Below, piece by piece: positions 7,807-13,828 of a DNA stretch of 19,566 nt. Origin of the DNA: Promethearchaeia archaeon (lineage in GTDB: Archaea > Asgardarchaeota > Lokiarchaeia > Sigyniarchaeales > SOKP01); the NCBI GenBank assembly GCA_029856445.1, contig JAHQWY010000028.1, positions 1 through 19,566 on the forward strand, read 5' to 3'. Within the stretch, counting starts at the first letter, position 1; each line of letters begins with the position of its first letter. The notes below the pieces were generated by a model, which saw nothing but the letters and a program-made list of their open reading frames with translations, was not told the origin of the DNA and ran no database searches. The translations under genes and the position numbers were made by a program.

Positions 7807-8886
7807 CGGATATTTTCCATACTTTTTGCATGTATTAATAAAAGCATTGATATTTTTTTCAGGGGTACCAGGTGCAAGGTCACAAGCAGGGCTTGCAATA
7901 TATTTACCATTCTCTCCTACTTTTGAAAGGCAATCTTTAGTGATTTTTTCAACTTCTTGGGGTGATCCTCTTAATAAACTAGTGGTAGATAGATTACCTG
8001 CTACAACTATGAATTTTTTTCCAATTATATTAAAAGCTTTCTTTAGATCTACATCATCTACACTTATCACGAACGTTTTTGGAATTTTAATCCACTGTTC
8101 TATTATAGGTTGAGTATAACCACATATATGGATTGACATTCCCATAGTATTCAATTTTAGGTTTATTCTCTTTAAATAAGGAACACAAAACTCTTTAAAA
8201 AATTCTGGAGATATAACTGTTGAAGATGCAGTAGGTTCAGCAATACCTAAAGAGTCCAATCCATTTTCAATTTGGGCATTACCAAATTCGATACAAACTT
8301 CAGATACTTTTTCCAATAATTTATGCACAAGGTTAGGTGACTTTTTCATACCTCTCATCAAATTTTCAATTCCTACTACATTCGATGCAGCTGTGAGAGG
8401 ACCCTCGATGATACCGCTATAAGTAAATCCCTTTTTACTATATTTCTCTTTATATATTTTTGCACAATCTAAAATAACGGGCATCCGTCCATCTTTTTTA
8501 GGATCTGGAATTTCTAATTCATCAACGTCACTTAAAGAATTTATTGCAGGCTTGTTAGGCATAGGTAAGACTTCCTTTTCATAATATAGCTCAGCTCCAA
8601 AGGATTCTGAAATAATATTCAAATCAACTAAACATGATAATAATTCCACTTTAAAGCGATAGTGAATGTCAACTTGCGATTTAATTAAGTGATTTGCATT
8701 TGACACTATTTCTTTTGCAGAAATCCCCGTTTTTTTAAAATATTCATTTACACTATATCCGCCTGCTAATAATAGAATAGGAACTGTAGATCCCGGAGTT
8801 CCAATTAAACCATTTGCAAATTCTTCCGATATTCCATACTTTTTTAATCCTTCTACAATTAGGCTCATTTGATTACCTTTTGTCAT
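7795..8886 (-). CDS. corrinoid methyltransferase, uroporphyrinogen-decarboxylase fold (MtaA/MtbA/MtvB-like)
   Basis: A 363-residue UroD-fold protein. A zinc site is visible as H253-I-C255 (SIHICG) with C335 (SPACDLAPGTP), the HxC...C set of methylcobamide:CoM methyltransferases MtaA/MtbA. Other family blocks are EGPLTAAS (161-168) and a PTASSTVISPEFF segment (218-230). Such enzymes move a methyl group between a corrinoid protein and a thiol, pterin, or methoxy/methylamine donor. The gene starts 7 bases after the corrinoid protein gene ends, so that is its partner. No coenzyme M synthesis gene or second methyltransferase is in view. It could therefore be the demethylating enzyme (as in MtvB- or MtoB-type O-demethylation) rather than the CoM-methylating one. 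Fold and corrinoid link are secure; donor and acceptor are not. Confidence 0.88.
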   Translation of the reverse strand: MTKGNQMSLIVEGLKKYGISEEFANGLIGTPGSTVPILLLAGGYSVNEYFKKTGISAKEIVSNANHLIKSQVDIHYRFKVELLSCLVDLNIISESFGAELYYEKEVLPMPNKPAINSLSDVDELEIPDPKKDGRMPVILDCAKIYKEKYSKKGFTYSGIIEGPLTAASNVVGIENLMRGMKKSPNLVHKLLEKVSEVCIEFGNAQIENGLDSLGIAEPTASSTVISPEFFKEFCVPYLKRINLKLNTMGMSIHICGYTQPIIEQWIKIPKTFVISVDDVDLKKAFNIIGKKFIVVAGNLSTTSLLRGSPQEVEKITKDCLSKVGENGKYIASPACDLAPGTPEKNINAFINTCKKYGKYPINL

Positions 8887-8893
8887 ATGTTTA

Positions 8894-9529
8894 TTACTTT
8901 AAAAAATATTTATTTAAAGTATTAACTGCTTCAATAGCATCTTTACAATAGAAATCAGCTCCTATTTCTTCCTTGAATTCTGGATTTGTGGTTGCACCAC
9001 CAATCATCACTTTTACTTTATCTCTTAATCCTTTTTCTTTAAGTTTATCTATTATTAAACGCATTTCATCTAAAGTTGGAGACATTAAAGTCGACAAACA
9101 TAAGATTTGAGCATTAGATTTCTCAATTTCTTCCATGAATATGTTAGAATGGACATTTCTCCCAAGGTCGATTACATTATATCCAGATATGGAAAGGAAT
9201 GTAGATACAATATTTTTACCAATTTCATGAATATCACCTTTTACAACCCCAATTACAACTGTTGGTTTAACACTTTCTTTAGTTTCTTTTAAATGAGGAG
9301 TAAAAATTTCAAATGCTACATTAAGGGCATCAGCAGATAAAATTATCTCTGGAATAAAGTATTCATGATTTTCATATAATTCTCCTACTTTTTTCATCCC
9401 ACTTAAGAGAGCAGAGAAGATTGCATCTTGAATATCTAAGTTTTTGTTAACAATTTCTTGAGCAATTTTCTTCGCATTTTCTTCATTACCCTCTATAACT
9501 GAATCTTCCAATTCCTTTAATAAATTCAT
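8894..9529 (-). CDS. corrinoid (B12-binding) methyl-carrier protein, MtaC/MtbC/MttC-like
   Basis: A 211-residue corrinoid protein. The N-terminal helical cap (about 1-85) contains the MKKVGELYENHEYFIPE block typical of B12-binding-2 domains. The Rossmann domain carries GDIHEIGKNIV, where H101 of D99-x-H-x-x-G is the lower cobalt ligand. It also has a CLSTLMSPT loop (144-152) and a C-terminal IGGATTNPEF (177-186) that cradle the nucleotide tail. Size is that of MtbC/MttC (~210-215), much shorter than MetH. It shuttles a methyl group on Co(I)/Co(III) cobalamin for the methyltransferase encoded next. First gene of the reverse operon. No close ribosome site precedes ATG 9529; the nearest GGTGA (~9555) lies in a duplicated segment about 25 bases away. 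No reductive activase (RamA type) is in the window. Confidence 0.92.
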   Translation of the reverse strand: MNLLKELEDSVIEGNEENAKKIAQEIVNKNLDIQDAIFSALLSGMKKVGELYENHEYFIPEIILSADALNVAFEIFTPHLKETKESVKPTVVIGVVKGDIHEIGKNIVSTFLSISGYNVIDLGRNVHSNIFMEEIEKSNAQILCLSTLMSPTLDEMRLIIDKLKEKGLRDKVKVMIGGATTNPEFKEEIGADFYCKDAIEAVNTLNKYFLK

Positions 9530-9552
9530 TATATTACTGATAAACTTTTATC

Positions 9553-9601
9553 ATTCACCTTTTAATTTATATTAAATCCTTTATTCTATTTATAGATTAA
9601 T
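9553..9601. repeat. 49-bp repeat, copy 2 (scar of a methyltransferase 3' end upstream of the corrinoid gene)
   Basis: It matches 7758-7806 at 42 of 49 bases. Read on the reverse strand it still encodes Ile-Asn-Leu-stop, identical to the methyltransferase C-terminus, then the intergenic tract with a GGTGA site. Similarity stops just past 9601, close to the start of the forward arginase-like gene. It looks like the remnant of a second copy of the methyltransferase-oxidase junction. Confidence 0.7.
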
Positions 9602-9625
9602 TGCATTTTGGTTTTAATTAATAAG

Positions 9626-10735
9626 ATGCCTGACAATTCAGTAAAATTAATAAAATTATTTGGAGCAGCTCTAGATGCTACAGATTTTCCTCTCAATCTT
9701 CAAATTAAGCAAAATTACCTAAATCAATTGGCTCAAAATCGTGTAATAGCCCCTAATTTTTTAGATCCCTACGAAGGATTACTTTTATATAGCCAAGTAT
9801 TGTTAAAAGAGAAATATATCAAAATGGGTAAATTTCCTATAGAATCTTGGCTAACTCCAAGACCAAATCTCGAAGATTTACCTTTAATTAATCAACAAGA
9901 ATTTCAAGATTTTACGCATAAAGGTCTCATTAGAAAATATTCAGAGAACCTCGATAAATACGTGAGAAATACTATATTACCAGACTTTCCCCTAATGATT
10001 GGAGTGGATCATTCACTAACTGGAGGCATCTTAAAAGCATTATCTAGTGAATATGGTCCTGAAGATTTAATAATCCTTATTTTTGATGCACATTTTGATG
10101 GATTACCTTCTAGTATTACATTGAATATAGCAAAATATATGAATGAGAACACTGAAGAGACAAATCCATTGATTTCAGAACATATTAATGCTTTTAACGA
10201 AAACATTGATATCGTAGATACTTACATGTGTGCATCTTTTTTATTTTATTTAATAAAAGAAAAAGTAATATTACCAGAAAATCTGATAATTTTTGGTTGC
10301 CAGGATTATCCAGACGTAAAATTTCGATCAATAGATGACTTTAGAATCGTAGAATACGTCGAATTTTACGATGAAATGGAGCAAAGAGGTATAAAATTTA
10401 TACCAAAATCTGATAAATTAACCATGATCAGAAAATTATCAACCATTTTGGAAGAAATTGAAAAATCTAAAATGTATCTTTCCTTTGATACAGATGTAGG
10501 TGCTTTAAAGGAAATAATTGCAACTCGATTTAGAAATGTTATTGGAATCGATGAGCTAACTATAATAAATGCTGCTAAAACTATAAAGAATATAATAGAT
10601 TCAAAAAAGATTGATTTGATAGGATTAGATATAATGGAAATAGAAACACATTTACTCAATAGAGTTTTTCCTAAATCAGGAAGATCCGATAAAACCATTA
10701 AGGTTATTGATAATTTTTTAGATGTTCTCTTATGA
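9626..10735 (+). CDS. arginase/agmatinase/formiminoglutamase-fold metallohydrolase
   Basis: A 369-residue ureohydrolase-fold protein with all six metal ligands of a binuclear Mn site. Numbered from ATG 9626 they are H129 (GVDHS), D154, H156, D158 (DAHFD), and D288, D290 (SFDTDV). The C-terminal GLDIMEIETH block matches the arginase family's GLDIMEVNP-type ending. It is longer than typical arginase (~300). The extra sequence sits in the N-terminal ~110 residues and between the second and third metal motifs, and GVDHS replaces the usual GGDHS. The usual SFDxDxxDP becomes SFDTDVGALKE, so the DP is lost and substrate need not be arginine or agmatine. ATG 9626 is preferred; an in-frame TTG at 9608 would add six residues, and neither has a clear ribosome site. 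It starts beside the 49-bp repeat and is convergent with the QueG-like gene. Confidence 0.82.
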   Translation: MPDNSVKLIKLFGAALDATDFPLNLQIKQNYLNQLAQNRVIAPNFLDPYEGLLLYSQVLLKEKYIKMGKFPIESWLTPRPNLEDLPLINQQEFQDFTHKGLIRKYSENLDKYVRNTILPDFPLMIGVDHSLTGGILKALSSEYGPEDLIILIFDAHFDGLPSSITLNIAKYMNENTEETNPLISEHINAFNENIDIVDTYMCASFLFYLIKEKVILPENLIIFGCQDYPDVKFRSIDDFRIVEYVEFYDEMEQRGIKFIPKSDKLTMIRKLSTILEEIEKSKMYLSFDTDVGALKEIIATRFRNVIGIDELTIINAAKTIKNIIDSKKIDLIGLDIMEIETHLLNRVFPKSGRSDKTIKVIDNFLDVLL

Positions 10736-10741
10736 AGAAAT

Positions 10742-11413
10742 CTAAGTCAAAGCGTTTCTGTTTTTCCCAATAGGGCAAGATTCAATACAAACATTACATT
10801 CTATTACGGTATAATCAGAAAGATATCTTTTGTGAGTGTCCAAATAAAGAACGCATTTTTCCTTATTATATTTTCCATCTATAAATGCATTTGCTGGACA
10901 TGACTCAATACATATATTGCATTCCTTACAATACTTACTTTCAATAATAGGTTCCCCACAAATAAGTGGGGCTGTTGTAACCAAGGCTCTTAACCTTAGC
11001 TGAGAACCAAATCGATTTGTAATCAACAAATTGTTTTTCCCAATTGGACCCATTCCTGCTATCGCAGCTGCTTCTTTTAAAAATAAACCAGGGTTATAGG
11101 GAATAACGCGACTGTTAAATCCTTTCTTTAAAAGATACCGACGGATCCTATGACAAAATTGTTCTAAAATTGCATCTGCAAACTGATGACTCCATACACT
11201 TTCTCCTTCTTTATGACTCCAAGCATCAAGTATAATATCATAAAGGTGAAAACCAATAACTATTACTGTTTTCGGATCATCTAGAAAGGTATGAGGACGA
11301 TTATTTTCTGGATAACGCTCAAACAATAGCGGATCGGCAAATCCTACAACATCTACTCCTATTTTATTACAATATTCTTCAACATCTTTAGTTATTTGCT
11401 GGTTTCTTTTCAT
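10742..11413 (-). CDS. QueG-like protein with double [4Fe-4S] domain
   Basis: A 223-residue protein (from ATG 11413) similar to epoxyqueuosine reductase over its core, including GMGPIGKNNLLIT then FGSQLRLRALVT (about 120-146). The ferredoxin-like tail has C162, C165, C168, C172, then C187, then C206, C209, C213, the QueG arrangement for two clusters. It is much shorter than bacterial QueG and has no HEAT-like tail. The acidic residue of QueG's D-T/S-x-P-V-x-E-R motif is not seen; the equivalent reads NPGLFLKEAA. It may thus be a different corrinoid- or cluster-dependent reductase of this superfamily, or an electron donor. An in-frame TTG at 11434 would give 230 residues. The stop lies 6 bases from the convergent arginase-like gene. 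Confidence 0.75.
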   Translation of the reverse strand: MKRNQQITKDVEEYCNKIGVDVVGFADPLLFERYPENNRPHTFLDDPKTVIVIGFHLYDIILDAWSHKEGESVWSHQFADAILEQFCHRIRRYLLKKGFNSRVIPYNPGLFLKEAAAIAGMGPIGKNNLLITNRFGSQLRLRALVTTAPLICGEPIIESKYCKECNICIESCPANAFIDGKYNKEKCVLYLDTHKRYLSDYTVIECNVCIESCPIGKNRNALT

Positions 11414-11434
11414 GATAATACTAATTACTTCCAA

Positions 11435-11802
11435 TTTATTATCTTAAAACAATAAGTTATGAAAAAAAAATATAATATTAATATTTTATAGAGAAATCAG
11501 AGTATCAATTTCGTTCAAAATCAAATAAATCATCTAAAATTATATCAACAAAATAATAAATTTAGTGATATGAGCTACACCACATAAATTTAATTCAATA
11601 TCCATATATTTATTATTGAAACCAAATTTAATAGGTTAATATTATTATAAAATATTATTAAGGTTAAATTATACAAGATTTATAACAGACACAGATCATC
11701 AAAAAATCACATAATAATCGTAATTATCTAAAAATCTGATTTAAAGACAATAATAGGACTAGTAATTTAATCAAAATAACAATATGGTTGAGGTAATCAA
11801 GG
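11435..11802. other. 368-bp divergent intergenic region without a gene
   Basis: AT-rich sequence between the QueG-like gene and the small GTPase gene. I find no open frame with a ribosome site and no RNA gene. A 7-bp inverted repeat (TAATATT / AATATTA with a 7-base loop, about 11638-11658) is present but weak in this composition. The region must hold both divergent promoters. Confidence 0.5.
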
Positions 11803-12336
11803 ATGTACGACGCCACGTATAAAGTGGTCATTTTTGGGGATGCAGGATGTGGAAAGACTACCTTAACTCAAAGATTTCTTACTAATTTATTTAAATCAGA
11901 TACAAAAATGACTATAGGCGTAGATTTTGAAGTTAAGAGTTTGGATATTAACGGAAAGAAAGTAAAACTTCAAATCTGGGATTTTGGAGGAGAAGAACGG
12001 TTTAGATTTTTATTACCTACTTATGTTAGAGGTGCAAATGGCGCTCTCTTTATGTATGACGTGACAAATTATTCATCATTAGCCCATATTGATGATTGGC
12101 TGTTAGTTGTTCGAAAGGAGATTAAATATGAACAAGATACTTTTCCAATTATAGTTGTTGGTGGTAAAGCTGATCTCTCAAATGACAGGGAAGTAACTGG
12201 TGAGGAGGGTATCAACATTTCAAAATCAAGAGGTGTAGATGGTTTTATAGAATGTAGTTCAAAAACAGGTGAGAATGTCGAAGAGACTTTTGATGCATTA
12301 ACCCGTTTAATGATGCAAAGATCAAAGCTGCTTTGA
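11803..12336 (+). CDS. Ras/Rab-like small GTPase
   Basis: A 177-residue small GTPase of the type abundant in Asgard archaea and eukaryotes. G1 is GDAGCGKT (12-19), the switch I threonine is T37 in KMTIGVDF, G3 is WDFGGEERF (59-67), G4 is GGKAD (120-124), and G5 is ECSSKTG (150-156). Two positions depart from Ras: the catalytic Gln61 equivalent is E64, and the Asn of NKxD is G121. Slow hydrolysis or altered nucleotide affinity is possible, though these changes recur in archaeal homologues. The C-terminus ends RSKLL with no CAAX or cysteine, so no prenyl anchor is visible. GAGGT lies 8 bases before the ATG. It is an isolated gene; its partners are unknown. Confidence 0.93.
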   Translation: MYDATYKVVIFGDAGCGKTTLTQRFLTNLFKSDTKMTIGVDFEVKSLDINGKKVKLQIWDFGGEERFRFLLPTYVRGANGALFMYDVTNYSSLAHIDDWLLVVRKEIKYEQDTFPIIVVGGKADLSNDREVTGEEGINISKSRGVDGFIECSSKTGENVEETFDALTRLMMQRSKLL

Positions 12337-12404
12337 AAAAGTTAAGTTGAGATTATGAAATTTTATTGAGAAATCTTTTTGTCAAAATAAAAGGGAAGTA
12401 GACT

Positions 12405-13343
12405 TTACATACTTACTTCTTGTTCTTTTAATGCTTCTTTTTGCTTTAACCTAATAGTTTTTCTTCTATTAGATACCATTATTTGAAAATCTAAATCTTT
12501 CTTATACTCAACAGCAAGTTTTAAAATATTTTCTATAATATTGTCCTCGGCATTTTCTCCCTTAATGTAGATTCCATCAAACATAGGTATTTCAGAATAC
12601 TTTCTTATCAAAAGTTCTTGTATTTCTTCAGGCAACACATCAGATCTATCTTTTATTGCCACACTCATTAATTCTTCAAGTTTACTATACATTTCTCGTT
12701 TACTAAATTGACACAGAACACATTTAGAGCATCGATTTTTGAAAATATTTATTATAATTAGCCCGATGAGAAATTTAAAATTTCTAATTAGAATTTTCTT
12801 ATCTCCACCGTGAAATTTGGCAATATATTGGTCAACATACTTGTCTGCTGTGAAATATAAATCAGCAAAATACATGGCCCTCTCAAAATAGGCTGGAACA
12901 ATACAGAATATTCTGGTAAACCAGAACGGTTCTATCCCTTTTGGAGGATCCTCATAGAATATATAATATACTATTCTTCCATCTCTTTCTTTAAAGAGAG
13001 TAGATTCTTTTTTTAGCATGTTCAAATAGGTTGAAATAGTTGACCGAGCGATTTCTTTAAAATATTTTTTATACTCTTTTTCAACCTCTCCAGTGGTGAT
13101 CTTCTTGTTTCCTTCCAAATAAAATTTCAGCAATATACCTAAAATTCTGTTTTCATGAAGCCTTCCTGTTTTAATTTGTTGTTCTTCTGACTCATCTTCC
13201 CTAATTTGATATAGAAAGGCTATTTCTGGAGCAAATTCTTGAATTACTTTATCAATTATTAAAAGTTCAGAATCTTCTATCTGAATACTTTCGAATTTTT
13301 CAATTTCAATATCAAAATCTTCTATTTTAGAATTTTCCGACAA
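12405..13343 (-). CDS. winged-helix protein with CxxCxxC motif, predicted transcription regulator
   Basis: A 312-residue protein that I do not recognise as a named family. Residues about 62-130 fit a winged helix-turn-helix: helix RILGILLKFYLEG, a recognition-helix candidate ARSTISTYLNMLKKE, then a beta wing with ERDGRIVYYIFYE. The N-terminal 55 residues are acidic. The C-terminal half is mostly helical and carries C205-x2-C208-x2-C211, with C147 as a possible fourth ligand, so it could bind a metal ion or Fe-S cluster. The extreme C-terminus is lysine/arginine-rich. TTG start, since no ATG is available until residue ~109, with a weak AAGG site. It is convergent with the small GTPase gene. 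A DNA-binding regulator is inferred; targets are unknown. Confidence 0.6.
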   Translation of the reverse strand: MSENSKIEDFDIEIEKFESIQIEDSELLIIDKVIQEFAPEIAFLYQIREDESEEQQIKTGRLHENRILGILLKFYLEGNKKITTGEVEKEYKKYFKEIARSTISTYLNMLKKESTLFKERDGRIVYYIFYEDPPKGIEPFWFTRIFCIVPAYFERAMYFADLYFTADKYVDQYIAKFHGGDKKILIRNFKFLIGLIIINIFKNRCSKCVLCQFSKREMYSKLEELMSVAIKDRSDVLPEEIQELLIRKYSEIPMFDGIYIKGENAEDNIIENILKLAVEYKKDLDFQIMVSNRRKTIRLKQKEALKEQEVSM

Positions 13344-13828
13344 GCCTTGATTTCTCTACTTTGTAATTTATTTTATATCAATAAATCATATTAAAAAAAA
13401 TAATACTTCTTAATAATAATTTATGTTCGTCTAAATTAGAACATTGGTAGTTTATTTATGTTTCGCTTAAAATTATCCTTATTTTAACATATAATGAAAT
13501 AAAAACTTTGTTCATCATTTCTTTATGAGTTAATTTTACGCATATAATTCAAAATATGATATAAAAACATATTAATACACCCATATTCCTTATAACTTGA
13601 GTCTATTTTTTGTAATGCTTGTCTTCGCACTTTTTCTACGAAATTTTTTAGGGAGATCACCTATAATTGAAATTGAAAGTAGTTATTTATATGGAGCCAT
13701 ATTATTTTATTCATATATAGTAAACTCTAAATTATTTCTCTATGTGACTTACTTTTCTCATAATATAACTTTTTAAAGCAAAAGAAAAAATAAAAAAAAA
13801 AAGAAATTAAAAAAACTAATTTTAAGCT
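13344..13828. other. 485-bp intergenic region without a gene; terminator at its right end
   Basis: AT-rich sequence. Left part is the promoter side of the winged-helix gene, right part the 3' side of the surface-protein gene. Only short frames of fewer than a dozen codons were found, none with a ribosome site. No RNA gene recognised. Confidence 0.5.
13783..13815 (-). terminator. oligo-T terminator of the surface-protein gene
   Basis: On the reverse strand several T-runs follow the stop at 13829, including one of 11 T (13792-13802). This fits archaeal intrinsic termination. Confidence 0.6.

Noticed and set aside
7826..8113. 95-codon forward open frame
   Set aside because: It is antisense to the methyltransferase zinc-site region; the reverse-strand protein is clearly the real one.
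10366..10698. 110-codon reverse open frame
   Set aside because: It overlaps the conserved metal-binding half of the arginase-fold gene and has no family motif.
11435..11802. Non-coding RNA in the long AT-rich gap
   Set aside because: Only weak AT inverted repeats were seen, and no GC-rich structured segment of the kind expected in an AT-rich archaeon.
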